A stretch of DNA of 64,000 bases from Rattus norvegicus (taxonomy: Eukaryota; Chordata; Mammalia; Rodentia; Muridae): NCBI RefSeq assembly GCF_036323735.1, contig NC_086021.1, positions 158,940,976 through 159,004,975 on the forward strand. Reading direction: 5' to 3'. The translations under genes were made by a program, and so were the position numbers. Of the stretch, positions 47,283 to 58,559 are shown one piece after another (position 1 is the first letter of the stretch; every line of letters starts with the position of its first letter). Below the pieces are notes generated by a model that worked only from the letters and a program-made list of their open reading frames with translations, had not been told where the DNA came from and searched no databases.

Positions 47283-47560
47283 TCGCTCCCAACACCTCCC
47301 CCAAATTCCCTTACACTGGAGGTCCAACCTTGGCAGGATCCAGGACTTCTCCTTCCTTTGGTGCCCAACAAGGCCATCCTCTGCTACTTATGCAGCTGGA
47401 GCCCTGGGTCAGTCCATGTATAGTCTTGGGGCAGTGGTTTAGTCCCTGGGAGCTCTGGTTGGTTGGCATTGTTTTTATTATGGGATGCAAGCCCCTTCAG
47501 TTCTTTGGGTCCCTGAGCCCTTTCTCCATACCTTGTCCATCACAACAGTACTGTATCCCC
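47283..47560 (-). mobile_element. Old L1 3' UTR, continuation
   Basis: ccttacactggaggtccaac, cttggcaggatccaggactt and ggtcagtccatgtatagtct are the antisense of the same L1 3' UTR, following on from 46,833 across the LTR. Confidence 0.7.
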
Positions 47561-47960
47561 ATGTGGAATGTTTACAGAGACTAGAGACAGAAAGGGTCTA
47601 CTTTCCCAAGGAAACTACCTTGCAGAGATGCACAAAGGGAAAAATCATTCCAGCTGATGACACAAAAACCTTTTTGCTTCTGAGCAGTAAACAACTGGCC
47701 TGTGTCATGGTGTAATAGTCTCACATCATTTTGTTTTCTTTCCCTTCGGCAATAGAACATATTTGTTAATCACTTATGCATGTATACATGCTTTATAATA
47801 GCATTATCTGTGTGTGATGGTCATATACAGCATGGATTTTGTGTATGTGCAGTGAAAGCACAACTGAAGAGAGGTCATCTAGATTAGAGGCAGGGGCCTT
47901 TATCTGTGGAGTCATCACCAGAAGCCTTGATTTTATTTCTCTTCATCCCACCCACTTTGT
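47561..47960. other. No recognisable gene or repeat
   Basis: Short unassigned stretch before the microsatellite cluster. Confidence 0.4.
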
Positions 47961-47973
47961 CTCTCTGTCTCTG

Positions 47974-48009
<36 letters not shown>

Positions 48010-48013
48010 TCTC
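47961..48013. repeat. (TCTCTG)n/(TC)n microsatellite
   Basis: ctctgt hexamers merging into a pure CT run. Confidence 0.97.
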
Positions 48014-48052
48014 TGTTTTTGTTTCTGTGTATTCAGGTGCTTGTGCTTTTTG

Positions 48053-48103
48053 TTGTGTGTGTGTGTGTGTGTGTGCATGTGTGTGTCTGTGTGTGTGTGT
48101 ACA
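48053..48103. repeat. Interrupted (GT)n microsatellite
   Basis: GT repeats interrupted by gcatgt and ctgt. Confidence 0.97.
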
Positions 48104-49055
48104 CATCCTTCTCTAGTTGGGTGTGCATACTGTGTGGTTGGAAAGTACATTCAAGGGTGTAAATAGTCCATGACAGATCCCTAAAATCATAGGATAATTT
48201 TATAGAATTTGTTTTTTCTTTTACCTTTACATGGTTTCAAAAGATCAAATTTCTCTCACCAGACTGAGCACCAAGGATCTTTATTAACATAGATTCCCTG
48301 CAAGGCTCAGAAATTAGATGCTTATAACACAGTTGGAAATCATGGAGCAAAAATATGTAAACAGTAATAGGAAAAGGATATGTCCTCAACAGATAATACA
48401 CACTGTACTGTCAGGCCCATTGTAGTACTTACTACCAATAAACACAAATTGATTCTACATAATAAAATTATGAAACCACATGTCCTATCACATTCAGGCT
48501 GCTGCGGACAACATTCTATGACAAAAACAAATATAAATAAGTGTGAATTGGTCACACAAATAAACGGCTGAACTTACTTTAGTCATTTGTTGTTATCTGG
48601 TGATCTCAAGAATCAGGCATATCTAGGAGTTACAGAGAATACTCACATCTCAGAGCAGATGGTCTCACCAGTTAACTGACCTTCTTTGTAAACAGGGACC
48701 TACACCATATCTTATACCTGTTGTAATATATGCAACTCAAGATAACCTACTCACTCACGTTTATATCACCAGCATAGCTTCCACTGGGCAGTAGTATACT
48801 GAAAGTTAAATTTGGGAGAGTCAGATCTTACACGCACATTTTCAGCTCTAGCAGATTTTATGCCTCCATTTCCTGCTCTTGATCATAGTCATCAATTATA
48901 TCAATGATAATGTGATATAAAGACAGATCAAAAACTTCAGGTGAAAGATTGTCAGAATGGAGAAGAATAAGATCCAACTCTGTCCTACCTAGAAGAAAGA
49001 GAGCTGTAGGAAAAGACGTCTATTGTTTTGAATTGTGCTTTGATGCTTCAGTCCT
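48104..49055. other. No recognisable gene or repeat
   Basis: AT-rich sequence with no familiar motif. Confidence 0.4.
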
Positions 49056-50009
49056 ACATTGGGGACACAGGACAGTCAGGAGAGGTGGAGGGAGAAGGGA
49101 ACTGGGAGAGGCAGATGAGTGGGAGATGAGGGGGAAGATATAAGGGGGCAGTATCTGGTACTGAGGGGATCTGAGAGAGGTACAGAGGGTCAGGAAATCA
49201 AATAAAAATATGTAGCAGTAGAGGATGAGAAAAAGGGGGTAGTGACTGGAGGCTCCCAGATACCAGGGAAGGAGAAGGCTCCCTGGACCCCAAGAGGCTG
49301 ACATTAGCCAAAATGCTCAGGGAACAGGAGACAGAACCTGTAGAGAATACCTCTAGGTATTGTCTCCCCCAGTCAAGGGATAGGGCCACCCACCCATCTC
49401 AAAGTTTTTAACCCAGGAATGTTCCTGTCCAAAGGAATGACAGGGACAAAAAACTAGAACACAGATTGAAGGAAGGGCCATCACAGGACCACCCCACAGG
49501 GGATTTATCCTGTATGCAGACACCAAACCCCAAAACTGTTGCTGTTGCCAAGAGGCACTTAGCAACTGGCCAATGCAGATATAGTCCCTTGGAGCTATCC
49601 ATCAGACTGAGGTCAGGGATCTGGTGGGGGGCTGGCAGAAGGTCTGGAGGGGCTGAGGAGGATTACAACCTTGTAGAAAGAACATCAACTGGCTGGACAA
49701 CCCAGAGCTCCCAGGGACTAGACCACCAACCATGGAGCATACTGCAAGGGATTCCAGGCTGCAGATCATAGGTAGCAGAGGATTGCCTTGTCTCATATCA
49801 ATGGGAGGGGAGACCCTTGGTCCTGTGGGATTTTGGTGCCCCAGCATCGGGGGGAAGCTGGAGCAACAGGGCTGGAGAGGATGGTTTGTGGGGTAGTACA
49901 CTCACATAGGGAAGGGGACAGAGGAGAGGGCAGATACTGGAGGAAGTGTTTGTGGAGGGTAACCCGGAAGTAGGATAACATCTAAGATGTAAAGAAGTGG
50001 AATGATTAA
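49056..50009 (+). mobile_element. Old L1 3' UTR (Lx-like)
   Basis: ctcccagggactagaccacc, accatggagcatactgcaag, gtagcagaggattgccttgt and atcaatgggaggggagaccc follow the 3' UTR order of older rodent L1s. aacccggaagtaggataaca closes it, followed by an A-rich (AAC)n tail. Confidence 0.7.
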
Positions 50010-50049
50010 TAATAACAATAACAACAACAACAACAACAACAACAACAAA
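50010..50049. repeat. (AAC)n microsatellite
   Basis: Ten or so AAC units, grown from the L1 A-rich tail. Confidence 0.97.
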
Positions 50050-50971
50050 TTGTGCTTTGCAAGCTATAGCAGCAACTGCTGAGCAAGCAAGATGTGCTTA
50101 ATTGATATTAAACATGATTTTGCTGTGACCAGGAGAAAGAATCTGGTCAGGCAGGTGACAGGCAGACACCTTAAAATAGTAGTTCTATACTTTTTCATCA
50201 TTCAGAAGTTGGGATTGTCCAGCAATTCTGTCCTGGCTGTAAGGCTGAAGTGCAAATAGTGTTTAGGAACTCAGGCTCTGATTTCTGATCCTCTTTCCGA
50301 CCCTTTACACAGGAATGACCACAGCATTATGGAAGATACATGTGAGGGTGAGACTGAAACTCTAGACCCGACACCTTTCTAGGTGCCTTTCTTAGAGGCA
50401 GCACATAGTTGATTGCACTCTTGTTCCCTCTGACAGGCTTTAGAGCATCTTCATATGAAGAGATCAGAGAAGTACTGCTCTTCTTGGACTTGAATAAATC
50501 TTGAGTGGACAGATGTGCTGACCAACATACCTGCCATGGTCTTGTCAGGAAAGCCCTAACAGGCCCTAGAGCAGCACCACTGAGCACAGTGCACCACATC
50601 TTGGCAATGGCTCCTGGCAGACAGCCTTGCTTGCTTCCCCTCCTGAGTGTCTTACTCCAGTCCTACAACAGTGTTCTTTCTAAAATCCCTTGTCTTTGGC
50701 CTTGAAAGTCATTCTTCACATATAAGATACTTGCCAAGGGTGGATTTGTAATCCTAGATAAAATACAGGATTGAGGTCAAATTAGTATGAATATGCAACA
50801 TAAAATAGATTATTTTATTCATTGTGATTTGATTATGGTTGAACATCCTGCAATTCATCCCAGATCCTCCCAACCTTCCCACTTATCCAAATCCATACCC
50901 TATCCCTATATCTTCACAAAACGAGCAGCCATCTAAAAAGAAATAAGATGATTATAAAAAAGCAAGGCAAA
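50050..50971. other. No recognisable gene or repeat
   Basis: A 90-codon minus-strand frame at 50,327-50,599 has no recognisable domain. Confidence 0.4.
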
Positions 50972-51064
50972 GGAGGTTGGGGATTTAGCTCAGTGGTAGA
51001 GCGCTTGCCTAGCAAGCGCAAGGCCCTGTGTTTGGCCCCCAGCTCCGGGAAAAAAAAAAAAAAA
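50972..51064 (+). mobile_element. ID SINE
   Basis: gaggttggggatttagctca, gtggtagagcgcttgcctag and caagcgcaaggccctgtgtt are close to the standard ID sequence. It ends in 14-15 A and is flanked by an aaaaaagcaag target duplication (about 50,957 and 51,055). Confidence 0.95.
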
Positions 51065-52079
51065 GCAAGTAAAATTAAAACATCACAGTAGGACAAAACA
51101 AATGGATAAAAAAGAAGCTAAAGAAAAAACTTAAGAAACACATACAGATACAGAAACACACACATTTGTATGCACAAACAACCACCCACCCAAACACAGA
51201 ATCAAAATCCTGTGTATGTAAGCAATAGTCCCACAAGTTAAAAAGACTAAAAGAAAAACAAACAACTAAAGCAAAAACCTAAACCAAAGCCTTGTGAAAC
51301 AAGCAGGCAAGCAAGCAAGCAGCAATTCCTAAGAAGCACTGAATTTATTTTGCATTGTTTGCCTAGTTTTGGGCATTGGATCTACCCTTAAACATGCTTC
51401 GTAAACCCACTGACACTTATTTGGAGAGAACTAATCTTTTTCCTATGTAAACTGTTATCAATGGGAGATAGTTTCTGGGTCATGCATAGAGGTTTCTGTC
51501 TATTTCTCCTCACAGCCCTGAGACACCATGTGGTCCTGATATGTGCATGCATGTGGTGTCTGAGAGTTCATATGTGTGTCAAGTTGTTTTGCTGAACAAG
51601 CTTTGTTTTTTTCTTTAGTCACTAATTTTATATTCACTTTACATCCTTATCGATGTCCCCCTTTGAAACCTCCCTCACACAGGTCCCCTACACTTCTATT
51701 GTGACAAAGTAGAGCCCACCTCCCCCTCCCATCTCCTTAGACTGGCACATCAAGACTCTGCAGGTCTTAGCACATCCTCCTCTAAAGAGGCCAATGAAGG
51801 GCTTCTTGTTAGGGGAACTGGATCCACAAAGAGGCAACAGCTTTAAGGACAGCCCCCACTTTAGTGTTTGGGGGTCCCACAGGTAGACTGAGCTGCACAT
51901 CTGCTACATATAGATTTGGTAGAAACCAGGGGAAATCTCTTGGCATTCTGCTTTCACATCCAGGTAACTAACAAATTCCAGTAAACAGAGCAGGCTCTGT
52001 TAGGTCAAAAATACAAAATGAAAGAATTTAAATAGTCATGTTATTAATTAGTCATTTAAATAATATGCTCTTTTTTTTT
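51065..52079. other. No recognisable gene
   Basis: A-rich start with lysine-like codons and a small (GCAA)n run at 51,309-51,322. Otherwise unassigned. Confidence 0.4.
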
Positions 52080-52380
52080 AAGGAAAACATTCAATTAGTG
52101 CTAGCATAGAGTTCAAAGGTTTAGTCCGTTGTCACCGTGGTGGCGTGTAAGGTGACACACAGACTGACGTGATGCTGGGGAAGGAGCTGGGTCTACATCT
52201 GGATCAGCAGGTAGCAGGAAAAGAGAATGAAACTGGGTCTGACTTGAGTGTCTAAAACCACAAAGTGCAATCCCATGACACACTTCCTCCAACAAGGCCA
52301 CATGTACTCCAGCAAGACCTCATCTCCAATATTGTCACTCCCTTTGAGTCTATGGGAGCTGTTTTCATTCATATTCCATA
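52080..52380 (+). mobile_element. Rodent interspersed repeat, copy 4
   Basis: aggaaaacattcaattagtg, ggtttagtccgttgtcaccg, gggtctacatctggatcagc, cacacttcctccaacaaggc and cactccctttgagtctatgg match copies at 6,419, 8,140 and 20,363. Confidence 0.7.
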
Positions 52381-52424
52381 CCCCAGTGTGAAATCATAGG
52401 TGCTACATACAGCTACTACACTTG

Positions 52425-52512
52425 GCTTCTATGTGCTTGCTGAGAATTGAACTCAGGACCTTATGCTTGTGCAGCGAGTGCTTTACTGACTAAGCTCTCT
52501 CCCCAACCCCAT
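52425..52512 (-). mobile_element. tRNA-derived SINE fragment
   Basis: tgctgagaattgaactcagg, accttatgcttgtgcagcga and gctctctccccaacccc are the antisense of a B2/B4-type tRNA-related head. Confidence 0.6.
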
Positions 52513-52862
52513 GGGGCAGCTTACATAAGTGGAGTAAACCCCAGGGAGGAAGCTCTGAACTCATGATCTAATGGCACACAAGGGTACTATCTGTTGAGAC
52601 CATCACTCTGGGGCAGAGTCTCAACATACAGCTTTGAGGAACAAAACATTCAGACCTGGGCATCCCTAACTCACCAGAGAGAGACCTGGTAAGCACTTAC
52701 ACTGCTTCTCCCCTCCCTGCAGTGGCTTGAATGTCAGATGTCCCTCAGGCTCAGATGGTCCCCAGTTGGGAGCACTGTTAGAAGTGCTGCCCAGTTGAGG
52801 AAATGAGTCCCTGGTGGTGAAACTGGAGATATTACAGTTACATGAGAAGGGACCTGGGAGAG

Positions 52863-52864
<2 letters not shown>

Positions 52865-52915
<51 letters not shown>
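52865..52915. repeat. (GT)n microsatellite
   Basis: About 25 pure GT units. Confidence 0.99.
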
Positions 52916-52919
<4 letters not shown>

Positions 52920-53504
52920 GATCAGGATGTAAAGGGAATGAATAAATAAATTAATACTAAAAGCTATGACAATTTCCATTTTCTGTCTGCTTTCTGCTTC
53001 CTAATGAGACACATTGTGACCTCACATCACTGCTATTGTGCTGATCCCTACCCTCAGATTATAAGTGAAAATTTGCCCTCTGCCCTTAAGTTGCTTAATA
53101 TCAGCATTTGGTTATAGTAAACTGAAAAGTAAGTAACTCACTCCCTGTCCTGGAATGTCAGATTCATTCTGCAGGATCTGGGAATGACATACACAGAATA
53201 TTTAATTATTTGGGGTGTGAGAGAGAGAAGGTGAGAAAGATTGGTGGGAAGGATAGATATGGAGGCCATAGGCAGGAGGGGAGCCAGAAGACTAAGTATT
53301 GAGAAGAGTGTGGGGTACAACAGGGTCTGCTTTCTGGGACTGATCAGATTCCACTCTCTCCTCTTAGATTCTCTGTAGAATGTCAAACCTCAGCTGCCTT
53401 CATGGAGAAGACTCCTGTACTGTGCTCACATCCATGGTCCAGAGGCCCTTTGCCAGGCAGCTCAGCCCACACCAGGTTCAGCATGGCGGGCAGATCCTCT
53501 AAGA
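52916..53504. other. No recognisable gene or repeat
   Basis: A GA-rich patch around 53,220-53,310. Nothing else. Confidence 0.4.
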
Positions 53505-53694
53505 CAGTGATTCTCTATTTGGGAGTCGCATATCAGGTATCCTGCATATCAGATATTCACATTACTATTCATAACATTAGCAAAATTAAAGTAATGAAGT
53601 AGCAACAAAATAATTTTACAGTTGGGGGGGTCACCACAACATGAGGAAGTGTATTCAAAAGTTGAAGCATCATCAAGAAGGTTGAGAACCATTG
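53505..53694 (-). mobile_element. URR1-type hAT (Charlie) MITE
   Basis: Terminal inverted repeats cagtgattctc (left) and gagaaccattg (right). The interior reads ggagtcgcatatcaggtatc, ctgcatatcagatattcaca and agtagcaacaaaataatttt, as in rodent URR1. The flanking 8-bp duplication ctctaaga / ctctacgg matches at 6 of 8 positions, the hAT size. It is non-coding and immobile on its own. Strand follows the usual consensus direction. Confidence 0.85.
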
Positions 53695-53702
53695 CTCTAC
53701 GG

Positions 53703-54495
53703 ACTAGCAGAGCTTTAGGCCCATGCTAAACCCAGTGCAGACAGTTGTCTGAGGGTGGCAGATGTCTGAGGGTTCCTCTTCCTCCCAACTTCATGCAGTG
53801 GGAAGGATATGAGGTGGGCCCAGGACTCAGCTAAGTACAAGACCCAGTTGCTAATGGAGACATTCTGGGTCCACTGGAGAAAAGGGCCTAATGGGTCAGG
53901 ATTTGGGATCAATCCAACCTATAGAGCAGTACCCACTCTAAGATGAGCAGCATGAGTGACTTTGGGGAGGAAGGGAAGGCAGAGAGCAAGAGTATCCTGG
54001 CCCACAGATGCTAGTGTCTTTCTAAGATCAGTGGAGCCACACAGATCTGAGGAAGAACTGGACTGGGCCTATCTCCACCATTGACACAGAGCTTGTTAAC
54101 ATTCTTTCTAGGCTCCTCCTAGCAGTTACCTGGCGTTAGCCAGTTAGGTATGGCTTACTATGAAAGGGGCTGTTTGAACCCCTCCTCGCTTTCTTATTCT
54201 CTCTCTCTTCTTTCCCTGATTCTACTCTTTTCTATATTTTTATGGTTAAGGAAATTATTTGTTACATTCATGAATACACATATATCAATAACACAAGGAA
54301 GAGCCAATTAGAATGATTAGTAAGAATTCTATACAGTTACATAAGAAATCTGTTAGAGATTCGCAGAGTAGAAAAAGAATAGAGTTAGTAGGAATTTATG
54401 CAAATGTAAAACTAATGTGAAAGAACCCCAAAATGCTCAGTAGGATTGTTTGTACCTCTCAATACAGTGGATATTTCCCACTTTTATTAAATAAA
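53703..54495. other. No recognisable gene or repeat
   Basis: No long frame or familiar element. Confidence 0.4.
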
Positions 54496-54539
54496 ACTGG
54501 TTTTTTGTTTTTGGTTTTTTGTTTTTGTTTGTTTGTTTT

Positions 54540-54841
54540 GGGTACAAACTGACAGGCAATTTTTCAAGGTTTAAAGTTACTCCCCGCGCCCTCTCACTCT
54601 CTGCTCTCTTTCTCTCTCACTCATCTGCAGCTTGGGGCTGCACACTCTGCAATCCCTTGTGCACTCTGCTTTTGTCCTTTGTGCTTTTCTTTTCTCAAAC
54701 TTCCACACTCACACACCCCTCTGCTCATTACTCTTTCACTCTCACACACACCCTTCATACAGACCTTACACGTCTCTCCTTTTACTGTCACACAATCTTC
54801 ACACACACACACACCTCACATTCTCTCTTCACTCACTCCTC

Positions 54842-54931
<90 letters not shown>

Positions 54932-55605
54932 TACACACACACACACACAATCTCATGTACACATCATTCTCTCTCTACTCACTCCCACGTGTTCCTTACA
55001 TGCTTGCACATGCTCATACATGCTCTCATTCTCTCCCTCACTTGCTCCCTCACTCGCTCTCGTATTCGCTCTCTAGCCTTTCTCTTGCCCCAGTCTTTCA
55101 CTGATGCTCCAAAAGCAGGGAGCAAAAAGACATTGCATAATCATTGCAAAATCAAATTCAAAAGAATAACCACATCCCACAAAAGATTAAGAATTACAAT
55201 TGTTCCCCAAAGTCTCAAGCGTCCCCTATTCCCAGGCCTGTGGCCAAAATAATGATTGTAAACTTATCATTATTGAAACTTTAACTTTTGACTTATTATA
55301 CTTCAGAGCTCAGAGCTCCAAGGTCAGCTGCTTTCATTCTCCTGGGAAGCCTAATGATAAATGACATGGGCAAAGCTGCCAGGCAGTGACTAGAAAGAAA
55401 CAGTTAATCCTTAACTCAGTAGCTCCACTACCTTTCTGTTCCTTTACATTGCACACAATGACTCTTGCCAGAGTTGAAGTATTTTGACTTAGTTTTACTA
55501 GAAACTTCCTTATCCAGGAACCACTCTCAAATGTTATGAAAAACTTATATCCTAACTTCAATAATTTTCCCTTTCTTGGGGTCTCAATATTGGCTGTATT
55601 TCATT
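54540..55605 (+). repeat. About 1.05-kb inverted repeat, left arm
   Basis: Matches the reverse complement of 59,475-60,495 along its length. Paired blocks are aaactgacaggcaatttttc, ttgccccagtcttt, tcccaggcctgtggccaaaa, cagagctccaaggtcagctg, ccaggaaccactctcaaatg and ccctttcttggggtctcaat. It contains a (TC)n(CA)n tract at 54,849-54,951. It looks like a long LTR-type dispersed repeat, family unassigned. The Leu/Ser/His-rich open frames here are translations of the microsatellite. Confidence 0.85.
54849..54951. repeat. Compound (TC)n(CA)n microsatellite
   Basis: A TC run of about 60 bp followed directly by a CA run of about 40 bp. The other arm carries the complementary (GT)n(GA)n. Confidence 0.98.
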
Positions 55606-55620
55606 TTCTTTTCCTTTTCT

Positions 55621-56117
55621 TTATATTGGATTTTTTTATTTACATTTCAAATGTTATTCTCTTTTCCAATTTCCTGGCCATAAGCCCCCTATCCCATCCC
55701 CTTCCCCTTCTTTTATAAGAGTGTTCCCCTTCCACAACCACATCCCTTTCCTGCCTCCCCACCCTGACATTCCCCTACTCTGGGGAGGTCCAGCCTTGGC
55801 AGGACCAAAAGCTTCTTCTCCCATTGGTGCCCAACATGGCCATCCTCTGCTATATATGCAGCTAGAGTCATGGGTCTGCCCATGTGTAGTCTTTGGTTGT
55901 GATTTTGTCCCTGGGAGCTGTGGTTGGTTGGTATTGTTGGTCTTATGGGGTTGCAAGTTCCTTCAGCTCCTCAATCCATTTTCTAATTCCTCCAATGGGA
56001 ACCCTGTTCTCGGTTTAATGGTTTGCTGCTAGCATTGCCCTCTGAATTTGTCACACTCTGGCAGAGCCTCTGAGGAGACAGCTATATCAAGCTCCTGTGA
56101 GCATGCACTTCTTGGAA
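55621..56117 (-). mobile_element. Old L1 3' end
   Basis: tttttttatttacatttcaa, atgttattctcttttccaat, a C-rich tract and ggtccagccttggcaggacc are the antisense of an older rodent L1 3' UTR. It abuts the inverted-repeat arm. Confidence 0.8.
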
Positions 56118-56377
56118 TCTGTTTCCGTGGAGGACGCGTGGCTAATCTTGAGTCTTGTATGCTGCTGTGCTTACTCTGAGATTCTAAGACGGAAAGGATA
56201 TAATGCAGGACTGTGGACAGGAAAGTAAATCACTTTTCATTGAAGCCTTGAATACCAAGGAAAGACCTCTCTGGCCCACTTTCCTCTGCATCTGGCAATA
56301 GTAGTAGATTTTTAACTCTGAAACCGGGGCCATCTTGACTGAGGAATGGGTCCCTTGTGAGCTGATTTCTCTTTTCA

Positions 56378-56490
56378 TTGGATATTTTTTATTTACAGTA
56401 CAAATGTTATCCCCATTTCCCGGTTTCCCATCCATAAATCCCCTACCCCCCGCTTCTTGTATGAGGATGTTCTTCCACCCAACCACCCAC
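56378..56490 (-). mobile_element. Short L1 3' end
   Basis: attggatattttttatttac, agtacaaatgttatccccat and ttcccggtttcccatccata are the antisense of the last part of L1. Confidence 0.7.
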
Positions 56491-56814
56491 ACCTCATACT
56501 AAATTATTGGTGGGAAAAAATATAAAATTTGAACTCACTTAATGTCTTAGAAAAACATTTATGGAAAATGTTTGAGATTGATAAATGCAAGTAATGAAAA
56601 TTAGAGGATGTAAAGCAACTTGAATCGGTGATTTAAAAATAAAAATGCTTCAGATGAAAGATGTTTAAAGTTGGTAAATGAAAGTTATAATTATTTTAGG
56701 TTCTAAAACATTATTTTAAGGCATATGAAGTTATAGAGATATAAGAAAGGTATAAAAAATGGGAAAGGGTTCATATTTCCACTGCATACTATTGCTATTT
56801 CAAATTCCAAATTT
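56491..56814. other. No recognisable gene or repeat
   Basis: Strongly A-rich stretch. Confidence 0.4.
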
Positions 56815-56830
56815 TATCATTGAACAATGG

Positions 56831-56931
56831 GTTGGGGATTTAGCTCAGTGGTAGAGCGCTTGCCTAGCAAGTGCAAGGCCCTGGGTTCGGTCCCCAGCTC
56901 CAAAAAAAAAAAAAAAAAAAAAGAAAAAAAG
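56831..56931 (+). mobile_element. ID SINE with perfect target duplication
   Basis: A close match to the standard ID sequence with one gcgc-to-gtgc change in the stem, and a long A tail with a single G interruption. It is flanked by the perfect 16-bp duplication tatcattgaacaatgg (56,815-56,830 and 56,932-56,947), so a recent insertion. Confidence 0.97.
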
Positions 56932-57133
56932 TATCATTGAACAATGGAGTTCTGATAAGATAATGGAACGCTGGCAGTTTTCATTTCAGCCACAAGCTCA
57001 AGATGTTCATTTCAATTTGGTTGTGTTTTGAATATAAACAAACAAAAAGATGCTTCTACTTCTGCTAAAAACTTCTCTGTTCAAGCTTCGTATGTGGCTT
57101 TCTGTCAGGACAAGAAAATGTTCTGTGGCTTTT

Positions 57134-57181
57134 TTTTTTTTTTTTTTTGGTTCTTTTTTTTCGGAGCTGGGGATCAAACCC
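57134..57181 (-). mobile_element. 5'-truncated ID SINE
   Basis: A long T run, then cggagctggggatcaaaccc, the antisense of the ID 3' end. It is bounded by the perfect 16-bp duplication atgttctgtggctttt (57,118-57,133 and 57,182-57,197). Only the 3' end of the ID body was inserted. Confidence 0.93.
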
Positions 57182-57423
57182 ATGTTCTGTGGCTTTTAAG
57201 CCTATATCTTTTACTAGGTCTTAGAGGCATGAGTTTACTTCTAGTTTATAACAAACACAAGTTACTTACTGTTTCTAAAACATGGATTTCAATACAATGG
57301 CAAGAAATTATGTTTATCCTTTAGTAAGCAAAAGTTAGCACAAACTTCAGGAAATCAAGAAACCACAGACGTGGATCTGCCTACCACAGATTAAATGGAC
57401 TCCAGATCAGCATCCCTGCTTAA

Positions 57424-57960
57424 TTTTTTTTACATTAAAAAATGACATTGTTTTATTTTCCCAATCAGGTGTGGGCTGCATGTGTGGTATGTGTGGTAGG
57501 CTTAGCCCAGGTGTGGATGGGGTGTGGGGGTGCAGAAGGTGATGACTTGCTGGCAGGAAGTGAATGGACAGGGTTAGATATTCTTCTTGGAAGTCTGAAG
57601 GAAAGACTCATGGCATGCTATAGCTAAGCCACCAATAAGGTTGGGAAACTCTTGGGAATCTAGGTGCCCATCACTGTTGAGGTCCAGCTTATTCATCATG
57701 CAGTCAAAGACACTGGGGTCTTTCTGGTTCTTCCTAATGGTGGCCAGCTCTGTGTTCATGAAGGAAAGGAACTCAGTTTTGGAGAGTTGACAGCTATTTT
57801 TATCCTTCCCATTGTACTTTTGGAAAAGAGCAATCAGGGACTCAATGCATCTCTCTGTCTCTGTAGGCATTAGTGCCAAGTTGAGGAGCAAGGCACAGCT
57901 GCAACTGAGGTTGATGGTGACTGGGACAAAACCCCTGTTTATTCTTAAAAATGGGATTTT
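57424..57960 (-). pseudogene. S100a11-ps: S100a11 (calgizzarin) retrocopy
   Basis: S100A11 is a small dimeric Ca2+-binding EF-hand protein that binds annexin A1. Here a 98-codon frame (57,870 to the stop at 57,574) starts MPTETERCIESLIALFQKY and covers the whole protein without introns or stops, the length of the rodent protein. The S100 pseudo-EF hand is at about residues 20-33. The canonical EF loop DLNSDGHLDSQE is at about 68-79 with its D, N, D, D and E ligands kept. AATAAA (antisense at about 57,452) and a short A tail (57,424-57,431) follow the stop. An intron-spanning gene copied without introns and with a tail is a processed copy. Many residue changes (e.g. ATIRKNQKDPSVFDCMMNKLD) suggest decay, but the frame is open. 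Confidence 0.88.
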
Positions 57961-58559
57961 CCTCTTGGTGTTGGGATTTCTTACCTTCCTCAACTACTAG
58001 ACAATTTCAATTTCTGTTGCGAGTCTGCACTCATCTCAGCACTCTTTCACCTGGCTGACAGACTCCATCCAGGGATCCAGGGATCACCTGTGGGACTGCT
58101 GAACTCTGGAAATGCTAAAAGCTGATGTTAACCAGTCCAGCTGGTGTGATAGTTCCTTCTCTTTCATCAGTACCAGCGTCTGATAAATCCCCCATTGACT
58201 AGCATCTCAGCCTTCCAGTATCCCTTTGCCCATCCTAAGGTTGGCAGGAAACAGATACAGAGGAGTGATATGACATCCATTGTCCCACTTTACAGGCTGA
58301 ATGCTAGATCACAAAAGAAGTTCCCAGGGCACACCGTGAAAACGAGCCCTCTTCATGATCCTGTTCATCCTGATGGCTGTGAAAAAAGATGGAACCCAGT
58401 CCCTGACTCATCATTCTCATTAGAGTTTGCTTCCTGGACCCATCAATGAGTCGGTCATCAGACAACACTCCCAGGACACGTTAAATATCAGACTGGCAAA
58501 AGTTCTAGGGACTAGTTTTCTATTTTGTATTTCTCAAGAGGGGTCAAGGACACCACAAA
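57961..58559. other. No recognisable gene or repeat
   Basis: Apparently unique sequence next to the S100a11 retrocopy. No target duplication for the retrocopy was located. Confidence 0.4.

Noticed and set aside
54519..55252. Frames of 141-206 codons rich in Ser, Leu, Thr and His, and the 224-codon frame at 60,027-60,701
   Set aside because: Driven by the (TC)n(CA)n tracts in the inverted-repeat arms. No domain, and the two arms do not preserve a common frame.
57028..57324. 98-codon frame with a poly-Phe run
   Set aside because: It runs through the T tail of the truncated ID element.
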